Of a stretch of DNA of 64,000 nt, positions 1 to 9,856 are shown in pieces. Location: contig NZ_CP074074.1 of NCBI RefSeq assembly GCF_045788535.1, positions 2,728,001 through 2,792,000 of the forward strand, written 5' to 3'. Origin of the DNA: Allotamlana fucoidanivorans (GTDB lineage: Bacteria > Bacteroidota > Bacteroidia > Flavobacteriales > Flavobacteriaceae). The translations under genes and the position numbers were made by a program. Each line of letters opens with the position of its first letter. Position 1 is the stretch's first letter. The notes beneath the pieces are model-generated. The model was not told where the DNA came from. It saw nothing but the letters and a program-made list of their open reading frames with translations, and did no database searches.

Positions 1-1703
1 CTTTAGATAACCAATCAACAAGTAGACAACGTTTACGTGATCCAGGTGCAGATGGTCAAGAAAACGTGGTATATCGTATTTATGATAGGGATTTTAATGA
101 ACTTTTTGATTCTCCAGATGGTGTTAATGATTTTAGTTTTGTGCCTTCACCATGGGATTTAGAAGCGGCAACTATATTCGAAGGTAATGAGGGGTCATCT
201 AGTCAACGTATAGTGCGTAATCTACTGTATGACGCCTCAATAAATTATAGTGCTACTTTTAACGATAAGCATAGTGTAACAGGGTTAATCCTTGCAAGAC
301 GCCAACAACGGGCAACTGGTAGTCAATTCCCAATATATCGTGAAGATTGGGTGTCACGGGTTACTTATGATTATGATAAGCGTTACTTCCTTGATATTAG
401 TGGGGCCTATAACGGGTCTGAAAAATTTGGTCCAGGCTTTCGTTTTGATTTGTTTCCGGCACTGGCAGCAGGTTGGACTGCTTCCAATGAAGCTTTCATG
501 GAAAATGCCGACTGGTTAGATAAACTTAAGTTTAGAGGCTCTTATGGTAAAATTGGTAATGATAGAGGAGGGGCAAGATTTGAATATCAATCCTCATGGG
601 AATCGGGAGGTGGAGCCTTTTTACAATCAGGGTCTGGTCAAGGGAATCAACGCTCACCTTATGTATTCTTTAAGGAAGGAAATGTAGGTAATCCTGATCT
701 TCAGTGGGAAACAGCCTTAAAATATAATGTTGGGGTTGAGTTAGGTGTGTTTAAAAACCTTATTACTGCGGAGTTTGATTATTTTGGTGAAGATCGTACT
801 AATATTTTTATTCCTAGTGACGATAGAGCTGTGCCAGATTGGTTCGGTGCTAAGCCACCAGCATTTAATGGCGGTGAAGTAGAAGTAAAAGGTTATGAAA
901 TTGTTTTAGGAGTGAATCATACCTTTAGTAGTGGATTAAATCTTTTTGGTAATTATAACTTTACCTATGCAAAAGATAAGGTAATTAAAAGAGAAGATCC
1001 AGAGTTGCGTCCGTTTTATCAAAAGCGAGAAGGGTATCCTATTGGTCAACCTAGATCTGCTATTCCAGGTAACATACTTACCAGTTGGGATGATGTTTAC
1101 AGCTCAACACCACAAGTTAACGGGCAAGAATTTACACGATTAGGTTATTATAACTTACATGATTATGATGGTGATGGTGTATATAACAGTCAATTTGATA
1201 ATGTACCATTTGGTTACCCAACGCGTCCGTTTAAAACTTGGGCTGCTACGGTGGGAGCAAAATATAAAGGATGGAGTTTGAGTGTGCAATTATATGGTAC
1301 TCAAAATACAAACAGAAATTATACTAGTAGAACCTTTACCAATCAAACAGATACGTTTTTTGCGCATGAGTTAGATTATTGGACCAAATACAATCCAACA
1401 GCTACACGTACACAACCAGCTTTTTCTGTTAATCAGGGAGCTACAGATCCTAGAAGAAACTTTTTTGATGGTTCTTTAACAAGAGTACGAAGTGTAGCAT
1501 TAGGGTATAGTGTACCTAAAGCTGCATGTGAAAAAATGGGAGTTAAAGGGTTACGATTTTTTGCTAATGGTAATAACTTGTTTTTATGGACAGATTTACC
1601 AGATGATAGAGAGTTTAACAGTAGTCAAACCCAAGATTCTAGCTTTAGAGGAGATTATCCAACGCTAATACGATTTAACTTCGGTTTTAATTTAGATTTT
1701 TAA
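1..1703 (+). CDS. susC: SusC-like TonB-dependent receptor, 3' part only
   Basis: This is the C-terminal part of an outer-membrane TonB-dependent receptor that imports oligosaccharides together with the SusD-like lipoprotein encoded 11 bp downstream. The reading frame is open from base 3, so the gene starts left of the window; the in-frame GTG at 66 is an internal valine codon. The visible ~567 residues are beta-barrel. They carry many alternating aromatic strands, the conserved NPDLQWETALKYNVGVE-type stretch of SusC proteins, and an aromatic end (FNFGFNLDF) that fits a last barrel strand recognised by the BAM machinery. The plug and carboxypeptidase-like domains lie outside the window. Family assignment is very secure. 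Substrate (ulvan oligosaccharides) is inferred only from neighbours. Confidence 0.93.
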   Translation, partial: LDNQSTSRQRLRDPGADGQENVVYRIYDRDFNELFDSPDGVNDFSFVPSPWDLEAATIFEGNEGSSSQRIVRNLLYDASINYSATFNDKHSVTGLILARRQQRATGSQFPIYREDWVSRVTYDYDKRYFLDISGAYNGSEKFGPGFRFDLFPALAAGWTASNEAFMENADWLDKLKFRGSYGKIGNDRGGARFEYQSSWESGGGAFLQSGSGQGNQRSPYVFFKEGNVGNPDLQWETALKYNVGVELGVFKNLITAEFDYFGEDRTNIFIPSDDRAVPDWFGAKPPAFNGGEVEVKGYEIVLGVNHTFSSGLNLFGNYNFTYAKDKVIKREDPELRPFYQKREGYPIGQPRSAIPGNILTSWDDVYSSTPQVNGQEFTRLGYYNLHDYDGDGVYNSQFDNVPFGYPTRPFKTWAATVGAKYKGWSLSVQLYGTQNTNRNYTSRTFTNQTDTFFAHELDYWTKYNPTATRTQPAFSVNQGATDPRRNFFDGSLTRVRSVALGYSVPKAACEKMGVKGLRFFANGNNLFLWTDLPDDREFNSSQTQDSSFRGDYPTLIRFNFGFNLDF

Positions 1704-1714
1704 AAAAAAGAAAT

Positions 1715-3613
1715 ATGAAAAATTTTAAAGTAAAAATAGTTTTATTTCTTGGGCTCATGTTATCAGCATTGGCTTGCGAGGAATACCTAGACGTAGCTCC
1801 AGAATCTGTGTTAACAGAAGAGGAAGTGTTTTCAAACTTTGATAATGCGCAAGGGTTTGTTGATGAAATGTATGCCTTGGTAGTTTCATATGGATTCTCT
1901 GGTCACTCCTTTATGGAATACCTAATGGGAGATGATGCCTATAACAGCGGTACACAATCTTTTAAATATAGTGTAAGATTAGATCGTGGAGAGTTAGAGA
2001 ATTGGATTAATAATAAATACTGTTATTTAGGTAAAGATGATCATCGTGGCCAAGATGGTAGTACTAACGATGCGCAACCTAGACGTAGACCAAGAGTATG
2101 GCGCGCCAGTATGCAAGGTATACGAAAAGCTAATATTGTAATAAGGAATAGAGATTTAATGGTAGGTTTAACCGAAGATGAAAGAAATGTTATTCTGGGG
2201 CAAGCTTATTTTTTTAGAGCCTATTTTCATAATGAGATTATGAAATTTTGGGGGCGTTTCCCATACATCACCCGAGTATTTGATGGATCAGAAGTTATTG
2301 ATGTTCAGCGCCCTGACACCTATGAGGAGTGTGCTTTAGCAGCTAACAAAGATTATGAGGAGGCCATTAAGAGATTGCCTGTAGATTGGGATAATGAATC
2401 TTATGGGAAAAAAACACTTGGAAATAATGCTGGCAGAATAACAAAAGGCACGGCATATGCCTTTAAAGGTAAAAACTTACTGTTTGCTGCTAGTCCGTTA
2501 ATGCATTTTAACAACCAACCAGGTATTGATACTTATACTTATAATACAGAGTTAGCCGCCATGGCTGTTGATGCTTTTGCAGAAGTACTTAAATTAGATG
2601 GAAGTGTGTATAGTTTTGCACAAAATTTAGAAGATTACAAAACGGTATTTTGGAATGTGCCTAGAAACACGTGGCCAGGTTTAGAACCTGGTGCTAAAGA
2701 GTTAATTTTCGCGGCGCCTGCGGTATCACATACAGGTTCTACAATTAGTTTTATGAGTGATGGTGTACCAAGAGATCTTGCGCGTACTAGTACACAATGT
2801 ACCAGTGCAACCCATAATTTTATATATCATAATTTTGGTATGGCCAATGGCTTATCTATTGAAGATGACATTAGTGAAAAGTATGGTCCAAAAACCTACG
2901 ATGAAACTAACCCATTTGCAAACCGTGATCCACGTTTTTATGAATGGATTTTTGCTGATCGTGACGTGTTGGGAACAAGAGCAAGTATACCTGCGAAGCA
3001 TAGAACAATAAGATTGTATGTTGAAGATCCAGATGATAATGGTAACCCAGGAGAGCATCGTAAGTCTAATGCTTCCCTAACTGGGTACATGCAAAAGAAA
3101 TTTTATCCAGAAATTAATGGTGAATACCATTCTGGTGTAGGGAATAATATTATTAGAAGGTTTACAGGTATGCGCATACACGTGAGGCTAACCGATGTAT
3201 ATTTAATGTATGCTGAGGCACTTCATGTTTCTAAAGGAGCAAACACTGCGCCTGCTTCGTTTTCTATGACTGCAGAACAGGTGATTAACAAAATACGAAC
3301 CAGAGCAGGACTTCCAAATATACACCCGGCCATTGTTGCAGACAACAATAAATTTATGGACGAGTTAAGACGCGAAAGATCAGTAGAGTTATCTTATGAA
3401 GGTCACAGATGGATGGATATACGTCGTTGGGGTGTGGCACATGAAGATAAATATAGAATTAAAACAGAATTGAGATTTGACAAAGCTTGGAGTTACTTTC
3501 AAGAAGCTGTGTTGGTAGATCGCGTTTGTGACTACCCAAAGCACTACTGGTTACCTTTTGAACAAAATCAAACACAATTTTATGAAGGCTTTGATCAAAA
3601 TCCAGGTTGGTAA
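1715..3613 (+). CDS. susD: SusD/RagB-like glycan-binding lipoprotein
   Basis: A surface lipoprotein of 632 residues that caps the preceding SusC barrel and binds glycan before import. The signal peptide ends in a lipobox (LSALAC, Cys21) followed by EEYLDVAPES, a typical SusD mature start. The N-terminal TPR-like part contains GQAYFFRAYFHNEIMKFWG. The C-terminal SusD domain contains the conserved ELRRERSVELSYEGHRWMDIRRWG and ends in NPGW. It is somewhat longer than the second SusD of the window (572 residues). It begins 11 bp after the SusC stop, so the two are co-transcribed. The bound ligand is not determined by sequence. Confidence 0.95.
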   Translation: MKNFKVKIVLFLGLMLSALACEEYLDVAPESVLTEEEVFSNFDNAQGFVDEMYALVVSYGFSGHSFMEYLMGDDAYNSGTQSFKYSVRLDRGELENWINNKYCYLGKDDHRGQDGSTNDAQPRRRPRVWRASMQGIRKANIVIRNRDLMVGLTEDERNVILGQAYFFRAYFHNEIMKFWGRFPYITRVFDGSEVIDVQRPDTYEECALAANKDYEEAIKRLPVDWDNESYGKKTLGNNAGRITKGTAYAFKGKNLLFAASPLMHFNNQPGIDTYTYNTELAAMAVDAFAEVLKLDGSVYSFAQNLEDYKTVFWNVPRNTWPGLEPGAKELIFAAPAVSHTGSTISFMSDGVPRDLARTSTQCTSATHNFIYHNFGMANGLSIEDDISEKYGPKTYDETNPFANRDPRFYEWIFADRDVLGTRASIPAKHRTIRLYVEDPDDNGNPGEHRKSNASLTGYMQKKFYPEINGEYHSGVGNNIIRRFTGMRIHVRLTDVYLMYAEALHVSKGANTAPASFSMTAEQVINKIRTRAGLPNIHPAIVADNNKFMDELRRERSVELSYEGHRWMDIRRWGVAHEDKYRIKTELRFDKAWSYFQEAVLVDRVCDYPKHYWLPFEQNQTQFYEGFDQNPGW

Positions 3614-3662
3614 TCCCAATATGAATTTGTTTTAACTAATACTTAAATTTAAAGAAATAAAA

Positions 3663-6600
3663 ATGAAAATATATAAAATATATAAGTTGTATGCGCTTGT
3701 ATGCATCGCTATGCTGTGTTTTTGTGAGGTGACTACCGCGCAATCAGATGGTGTTAAAGTGTCTGCAACCGTTGTTGATGAACAAGGAAATCCTTTAGAG
3801 GGGGTTTATATATATGGTCCCAAAGGTGTTAAATCATCAACCAATACCAACGGACTATTTGATATTACCTTACCCGATGATGAAACCGTTGTTATAGAGA
3901 AAAAAGGGTATGAATCCCAGCTTGTTAGTTTAACCAATTGGGCTGGTAACATTACCCTAAAGAAATCAGAATTTTTGGCATCAGAAGATGATGAGATAAA
4001 CATGGGAGTGGGGGTTAAAAATAGACGGGATGTAGTAGGATCTATATCATCAACAAATACTAGAGACCGTTTAGTTTATGACAATACCCAGTTTGTTAGA
4101 GATTATATTAGTGGTTTAACTATGGGGGTGCGTGGCTCAGACAACATAAGAGGCCTTGATAATGCGTTATTTGTTATTGATGGTGTTTTTGGACGTGATC
4201 CCAATGTGTTAAACATGGAGGAAGTTGATCAAATTACCATATTAAGAGATGCTAATGCTGTGGCTTTATATGGTAGCCAAGGACGAAATGGTGTGATTGT
4301 AATTAATACCAAACGAGGTAAAATAAATAAAAGAGAAGTAAACGTGAATGTACGTTCTGGTATTAGAACACCTATATCACTACCTAATTATTTGGGGTCG
4401 GCAGATTATATGGAGTTATGGAATGAGGCTAGAATTAACGATGGTACTAGCCCTGATGATACTAGTTTATTCTCAATGGAAGATATTGCCAATACAAGAA
4501 ACGGTATTAATCCAATAAAATACCCTGATGTTGATTTTTATGATCAGGTACAACCTTTTGTAAATACAACCAACGTAATTACAGAATTCACCGGCGGTAA
4601 TGATAAGTCGCAATATTATGTTAATGTGGGCTGGCTTTACAATGAAGATTGGTTAAATATTAATGAAGATATTAATGCAGGATCTAACCGTTTTAATGTT
4701 AGAGGGAATATTGATTTTAAGGTAAACGATTGGATTACTAGTAGTATTGATGGTGTTGCCATTATAAGTACAGATAAAAGCGCTAGAGCAAACTTATTAA
4801 GTGCAGGTACCACATTTAAACCAAATGATTACGCACCATTATTACCACTAGAATATTTTGATACTGAGAATAATCCAGAACTGGCGGTTATTTTGGCTGG
4901 AGCTCGTTATTTTAATGGAGGTTTGTTAGGTTCTAACAGGCAAGTGCAAGAAAATGCGCCTGTAGCTAGAGCCATTGCAGGGGGATATCAAAATAATGTG
5001 TTCCGTGTAACGCAGTTCAACAACGCTATTAATTTTGATTTATCAGGAATAACGGAAGGCTTATCAGCCAAAACGTATTTGAGTTTTGACTTTTTTGATT
5101 CATACCAATTGTCTATTAGAAATGAGTACCGTGTGTATGAACCGTTCTGGAAAGATGATAAAATTGTAGGGTTTAGAGATATTGATAACCCAAATCTTGA
5201 TGAATCAGACAATGCTATTTTTGGTAGAGATTTAAGAGATCTTACAGAAAATGTATCATCTAATGGCTTTGAATCGCGTTTAGGTATGTACGGATTGATT
5301 AATTATCAAAAAACCTTTGCCCAAAACCACTCCATTTATACTACCTTGTTAGGATACTATAATTCAGAGAAACGAGATGGTACACTTCAAACCGACAAAG
5401 ATGCACACCTTGGCTTTCAGTTAACTTATGATTTCAAGAAAAAATTGTATGCAGACTTTTCAGGTGCCTATGCGCACTCTATCAAGTTACCTGAAGGTAA
5501 TAGAGGTGGTTTTTCACCAACAGTTGGGGTAGCCTATATTTTAAGTGAAGAAGCATTTTTAAAAGAAAGCAATTTTATAAATTATTTAAAACTAAAAGCT
5601 TCAGGAGGAATTATAAAATCTGATCGTGGTATTGATGGGTATTATTTATATGAAGAAAATTATTCGTCAGGTTCTAGTTTTGCTTGGGCTGACGGCGTGC
5701 AGTCTAATAGAAAGCAAAATGTAACTCAAGGTGCTAATCCAGATTTAGGGTATGAAGAACGCATAGATTTCAATGCTGGATTTGAAACGTATTTAATGAA
5801 TTCATTATGGTTAGAGGCTAATTATTTTAGAACAGAACTAGATAAACAATTAGTGTTTTTGGCCGATCAATATCCGTCATATTATAATACTTTTAGACCA
5901 AGAGATAATTTCAATGCCAATTTATATACTGGTTTTGAGTTAGGTATCAATTTTAACAAAACATTTAATGACTTTACATTTGGTATTGGAGCGAATGTGT
6001 TGTACAGTCAAGCAGAAGCTTCAAAACGATCTGAGACTAATGAGTTTGCCTACCAAAACAGGCAAGGAAAAGAATTGTCTACTATTTTTGGTTTTGAAGA
6101 CCAAGGGTTCTATACAGAAGCTGATTTTGTTGATTTAGTAGATTATGAGTTAATTGCCGGTTTGCCAGAGCCGCAATTTGGTACAGTGAAACCAGGCGAT
6201 ATAAAGTATAAAAATCAAAATGGCGATGATAAAATTGATTTAGATGATCAAGTTGCAATTGGGCAAGGTAGTAGTCCATGGACATACGGGGTTAACCTAA
6301 ATATTAAATATAAAGCCTTTAACTTATTTATACTTGGTACGGGACAAACTGGAGGCTTAGGAAATAAATTAAGTGATCGCTACAATGATTATTATAGCCC
6401 TAATGGGAATCAGAAATACTCTGAAGTAGTTTTAGGACGTTGGACTCCAGAAACAGATGACACAGCCACGTTTCCAAGGTTATCTGCTGCGCAAAACCAA
6501 AATAATTTTAGAAACTCTACATTCTGGTTGTTTGATACAAGTTTCTTTAGAATTAACAGGGCTCAGCTAACCTATGAATTTGCAGACAACTTATGTGACA

Positions 6601-6743
6601 GACTAGGAATGGAACACTTTAGCTTAAACTTACAAGGAACTAACCTTTTTGAAATAGCTAAAAATAAGGATATTCGTCAGTTAAATATCGGTACCAACCC
6701 ACAGGCTAGAACCTATACCTTAGGGGTAAGATTATCATTTTAA
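3663..6743 (+). CDS. susC: SusC-like TonB-dependent receptor (second copy)
   Basis: A complete 1026-residue SusC-family importer. A signal peptide (to about residue 26, ending TTAQ) is followed by a carboxypeptidase-D-regulatory-like beta domain (about 30-95, VSATVVDEQGNPLEGVYIYG). Next comes a plug with NIRGLDNALFVIDGVFG and the SusC signature region ending YGSQGRNGVIVINTKRG (about 200-220), then a 22-strand-type barrel ending LGVRLSF. It follows the first SusD by 49 bp and precedes its own SusD by 20 bp, giving a double SusCD operon. It diverges clearly from the first copy, so the two pairs probably take up different oligomers; this is inference. Confidence 0.95.
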   Translation: MKIYKIYKLYALVCIAMLCFCEVTTAQSDGVKVSATVVDEQGNPLEGVYIYGPKGVKSSTNTNGLFDITLPDDETVVIEKKGYESQLVSLTNWAGNITLKKSEFLASEDDEINMGVGVKNRRDVVGSISSTNTRDRLVYDNTQFVRDYISGLTMGVRGSDNIRGLDNALFVIDGVFGRDPNVLNMEEVDQITILRDANAVALYGSQGRNGVIVINTKRGKINKREVNVNVRSGIRTPISLPNYLGSADYMELWNEARINDGTSPDDTSLFSMEDIANTRNGINPIKYPDVDFYDQVQPFVNTTNVITEFTGGNDKSQYYVNVGWLYNEDWLNINEDINAGSNRFNVRGNIDFKVNDWITSSIDGVAIISTDKSARANLLSAGTTFKPNDYAPLLPLEYFDTENNPELAVILAGARYFNGGLLGSNRQVQENAPVARAIAGGYQNNVFRVTQFNNAINFDLSGITEGLSAKTYLSFDFFDSYQLSIRNEYRVYEPFWKDDKIVGFRDIDNPNLDESDNAIFGRDLRDLTENVSSNGFESRLGMYGLINYQKTFAQNHSIYTTLLGYYNSEKRDGTLQTDKDAHLGFQLTYDFKKKLYADFSGAYAHSIKLPEGNRGGFSPTVGVAYILSEEAFLKESNFINYLKLKASGGIIKSDRGIDGYYLYEENYSSGSSFAWADGVQSNRKQNVTQGANPDLGYEERIDFNAGFETYLMNSLWLEANYFRTELDKQLVFLADQYPSYYNTFRPRDNFNANLYTGFELGINFNKTFNDFTFGIGANVLYSQAEASKRSETNEFAYQNRQGKELSTIFGFEDQGFYTEADFVDLVDYELIAGLPEPQFGTVKPGDIKYKNQNGDDKIDLDDQVAIGQGSSPWTYGVNLNIKYKAFNLFILGTGQTGGLGNKLSDRYNDYYSPNGNQKYSEVVLGRWTPETDDTATFPRLSAAQNQNNFRNSTFWLFDTSFFRINRAQLTYEFADNLCDRLGMEHFSLNLQGTNLFEIAKNKDIRQLNIGTNPQARTYTLGVRLSF

Positions 6744-6763
6744 TAAAAATTTAAATAGATAGA

Positions 6764-8482
6764 ATGAAAAATTTAATAAAATATATGTTTATAATGTCAG
6801 TATTTGCTGGCGTTGTTAGCTGTGAAGATTTCTTAGATCCTATTGATGAAAATAGATTGGACTTTGAGTTTGTTGGTGAAACACCAGCAGCAGCAGAAGG
6901 TGTGTTATTGCAGGGCTATTCACGTTTAATAGATCAGTTTACGTTTGATGAAGCGGCCACAGATGATGCGGTTAATAATCAATTAGATAATGATTTTAAG
7001 CGTATAGCTAAAGGAGAGTTAAGTGCTCAGTTTAACCCTACATCACGTTGGAGGAACTATGAAAGCGTTTTATGGGTAAACAAATTTTTACAAATTATTA
7101 ACGCTGGTGAGATTGTATGGAATACAGATGAGGAGATTAATGAAATGTTTTATATGCGTATGAAAGGAGAGGCGTTGGCATTGAGAGCATTACATCACTT
7201 TTACATACTACAGGCGCATGCTGGTTATGGAACTTCTGGACAATTACTAGGCGTGCCTTATATAAAAGGATTCATTGAGTCTGATGGCGATTTTAATTTA
7301 CCACGCTTATCTTTTGAAGATACGGTTGAAGCTATCATGGCAGATTTTGATGAGGCACTTACTTTATTACCAACAGTTTATTCAGATAATCAATCCGATG
7401 TAAATCCTATTTACGAAGATTATGATTTTAATAAATATAAAGTTGCCAATGGTAGTGCCATTAATTTACGTATTTCTGGTAAAATAGTAAGTGCTTTAAA
7501 AGCCCGTTTAGCGCTTTTTGCAGCAAGTCCGGCATTTTTAAATGATCAAGGGTATTATAATATGGCAGCAACCGATGCAAGTGAAGTATTAAATACTATT
7601 GGAGGAGTTTCAGGTTTAGTACCTAATGGTCTTGAGTTTTATTTAGATAGTGATGGTTATACTGGTGGCGAAATGATTTGGAGAGGCTCAGAGCAAAATC
7701 CAAATGCAACTATTGAAAAACGTGTGTTCCCACCTTCGGTAAATGGTAGTGGCGAAATTAATCCAACACAAAATTTGGTAGATGCTTTCCCAATGCAAAG
7801 TGGATTTCCTGCAACTGAAGCGAATGGATACAATCCGCAAGATCCGTATACAAATAGAGACCCAAGGTTAGCAAAGTTTGTTGTACTAAACGGTGATAAT
7901 TTTGGAGGAGGAACAATTAATACCGGAGTTGGAGGCGGAATTGACAGACGAGATTCTATTCCTGAATTTTCTACAACAACAGGGTATTACCTCAAAAAAT
8001 TACTTCGTCCAGATGTAAGATTAAATGATGATGGGTCTGAAACAACGCAAAGACACTACGATGTGTTTTTTCGATATACAGAATTATTTTTAATATTTGC
8101 CGAGGCAGCTAATGAAGTGGGTGGGCCAGACCAACAAATTAATGGTATGACCGCGCGTGAAGTGATTGGAGCAATAAGACAAAGAGCGGGACTTGCTCAA
8201 CCAGATGCTTACTTAGCGTCTATTACTACAAAACAAGATATGCGAGAACTCATTAGAAACGAACGACGCTTGGAACTAAGTTTTGAAGGTCATAGATTCT
8301 GGGACTTAAGAAGATGGGGCTTGTCTTTGATTGAATCAGCTGAAGGTGTTAACATTAATGGAACAAATTATAGTTATGACCAAGTTGAAGAAAGAAAATA
8401 TCCTGACTTTGCTACATATATGCCAATTCCAAATGATGAAACATTAAAGTTTCCAGCCCTTGAACAAAATTCAGGTTGGTAG
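6764..8482 (+). CDS. susD: SusD/RagB-like glycan-binding lipoprotein (second copy)
   Basis: A 572-residue partner of the SusC just upstream. The lipoprotein signal ends at VVSC (Cys20) followed by EDFLDPIDENR. The TPR-like helical region carries MKGEALALRALHHFYILQAHAGYG. The C-terminal SusD domain has ELIRNERRLELSFEGHRFWD and LRRWG and ends PALEQNSGW. It would act on the outer leaflet of the outer membrane as the lid of the importer. It lies 40 bp before a further lipoprotein gene in the same operon. Family is certain; ligand is inferred from the locus. Confidence 0.95.
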   Translation: MKNLIKYMFIMSVFAGVVSCEDFLDPIDENRLDFEFVGETPAAAEGVLLQGYSRLIDQFTFDEAATDDAVNNQLDNDFKRIAKGELSAQFNPTSRWRNYESVLWVNKFLQIINAGEIVWNTDEEINEMFYMRMKGEALALRALHHFYILQAHAGYGTSGQLLGVPYIKGFIESDGDFNLPRLSFEDTVEAIMADFDEALTLLPTVYSDNQSDVNPIYEDYDFNKYKVANGSAINLRISGKIVSALKARLALFAASPAFLNDQGYYNMAATDASEVLNTIGGVSGLVPNGLEFYLDSDGYTGGEMIWRGSEQNPNATIEKRVFPPSVNGSGEINPTQNLVDAFPMQSGFPATEANGYNPQDPYTNRDPRLAKFVVLNGDNFGGGTINTGVGGGIDRRDSIPEFSTTTGYYLKKLLRPDVRLNDDGSETTQRHYDVFFRYTELFLIFAEAANEVGGPDQQINGMTAREVIGAIRQRAGLAQPDAYLASITTKQDMRELIRNERRLELSFEGHRFWDLRRWGLSLIESAEGVNINGTNYSYDQVEERKYPDFATYMPIPNDETLKFPALEQNSGW

Positions 8483-8522
8483 GATTAGGATACTAATAAA
8501 GAATTAAAAAAAAATATTTAAC

Positions 8523-9575
8523 ATGAAAATAAAATTAGTTGTAATAATAGCCTTAGCCTTTGGTCTAATGGCTTGTGAGAATCAAGATACTGAAGTCGCT
8601 GATTTTGGTTCAACTTCAGTATATTTTCCATATCAAAGACCTGCAAGAACATTAATTCAAGGTAAGTATGATTTGGGTTTTAATGATAATGATAACCAAG
8701 GTAAGTTTGAAATAGGTGTTGTAATGTCTGGAGTTTTTGAAAATAATTCTGACCGAAAAGTATATTTTGAGTTGGCTCCAGAATTAATTGACGCCAATAC
8801 CTTAGGAGTAGACTCGGTAACGGTTCAGATATTGCCAGCGTCATATTATACCATAGAAAAGCCTAGCCCTGTTATTATACCTGCAGGATCAATAAATGGT
8901 CGTATTCCTATTCAGTTAGAAGAAGCTTTCTTTGATGATCCGCTTGCTTATGCTACCAAGAATAATACGCATTATGTCATTCCTTTAAAAATTGTTGATT
9001 ATGAGGGTCTAGATTCATTACTTACAGGAGTACCTATTGTGTCTAATCCAATAAAAATAAAGGATGAAGATTGGAATCCCGCACCTAAAGATTACACACT
9101 TTTTGGTATAAAATTCATGAACAAGTATCAAGGCAAATACTTACGCCGAGGGGAAGATGTTATGACAAACAATTCAGGAGAGGTGACTACCTCAACCTAC
9201 AGATCAGAATTTGTTGTAGACGATGAGGTTACTGAATTAATGACCAGTGGAAGGTCAAATGTAAGATATGCAAACCGTGTGCGAAGAGGTGAGCTTTCAA
9301 GCCCAGGAGATGTAAATATTGAGTTGGTATTTAATAGTGACGAAACGTGTACTGTAAATAGTTTTGGAGACGATGCTTATAATGTTTCTGGTTCAGGACG
9401 ATTTGTTGAAAATGGTGATGAATGGGGAGGAGAGAAGCGCGATGTAATATATCTAGATTATTCGTATACAGATGCTGTTAATAATGAAACACATGCTGTC
9501 AAGGATACATTAGTTATAAGAAACAGAGATGTTACATTTGAACAGTTTACTGTGGAGCTAAGGGAACTTCCTTAG
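8523..9575 (+). CDS. DUF1735/DUF5627-type surface lipoprotein, candidate glycan-binding protein
   Basis: A 350-residue lipoprotein (signal ending LMACENQD, Cys18) lying third behind a SusC/SusD pair, the place usually held by SusE/F-like surface glycan-binding proteins. The N-terminal part (about 25-175) has the beta-sandwich pattern of DUF1735 (VYFPYQRPARTLIQG, then VVMSGVFENNSDRKVYFEL). The C-terminal part (about 190-350, ending FEQFTVELREL) resembles the DUF5627 lipocalin-like domain that often accompanies it. No catalytic motif is visible. It is the last gene of the operon, with a strong terminator 27 bp after its stop. Role as an ulvan-binding accessory protein is inferred from position. 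Confidence 0.75.
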   Translation: MKIKLVVIIALAFGLMACENQDTEVADFGSTSVYFPYQRPARTLIQGKYDLGFNDNDNQGKFEIGVVMSGVFENNSDRKVYFELAPELIDANTLGVDSVTVQILPASYYTIEKPSPVIIPAGSINGRIPIQLEEAFFDDPLAYATKNNTHYVIPLKIVDYEGLDSLLTGVPIVSNPIKIKDEDWNPAPKDYTLFGIKFMNKYQGKYLRRGEDVMTNNSGEVTTSTYRSEFVVDDEVTELMTSGRSNVRYANRVRRGELSSPGDVNIELVFNSDETCTVNSFGDDAYNVSGSGRFVENGDEWGGEKRDVIYLDYSYTDAVNNETHAVKDTLVIRNRDVTFEQFTVELRELP

Positions 9576-9602
9576 TTTAGAACTTCCAAAAATTTATAGA
9601 TT

Positions 9603-9642
9603 AAACAAAAGAAGCGAGGACATGTCCTCGCTTCTTTTGTTT
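9603..9642 (+). terminator. Perfect 40-bp palindrome, transcription terminator of the SusCD operon
   Basis: Two perfectly complementary 20-nt arms (9603-9622 and 9623-9642) centred on GACATGTC. They have a GC-rich inner part, an A-run at the outer left and a T-run at the outer right. The symmetry gives a functional terminator on both strands. It lies 27 bp after the last SusCD operon gene. Confidence 0.9.
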
Positions 9643-9690
9643 GTTAAAAGGTTTTCGTATCATCTTTTATTCAGATTAATCAAGATTGAG

Positions 9691-9710
9691 CAGTACGGCA
9701 CAGGATGGTT
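9691..9710 (+). promoter_or_regulatory. CAGGAY tandem-repeat operator, copy 1
   Basis: Half-sites CAGTACGGCA (9691) and CAGGATGGTT (9701), 10 bp apart. A TAACTTTA element begins 13 nt after the GATGG of the second half. The site precedes the DUF1080/Gfo-Idh operon by about 150 bp. It is one of nine such sites in the window. Confidence 0.65.
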
Positions 9711-9784
9711 TTTGATTTGTATAACTTTAATTTGCGTAAAGTATTTACTAAAGTTTAGATTATTTAGAAATTTTTGAGTTAGTT

Positions 9785-9833
9785 AAAACTCTTCATCACA
9801 CACGTTAATAGGTATTATGATGGGGAGTTTTTT
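9785..9833 (+). promoter_or_regulatory. Leader hairpin with T-run, possible attenuator or terminator
   Basis: A 14-bp stem, with arms 9785-9798 and 9818-9831 and two G-U type pairs, encloses a 19-nt loop and runs into a T-run. It lies after operator copy 1 and only 24 bp before the 9857 gene. It would therefore be in the leader of that transcript. A terminator for an upstream transcript is the alternative. Confidence 0.5.
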
Positions 9834-9856
9834 AGTAAAAAAATACAATTAAAATT

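Noticed and set aside
66..68. GTG as the start of the first SusC
   Set aside because: The frame is open to the left edge and the residues before it fit a SusC barrel, so it is an internal codon of a truncated gene.
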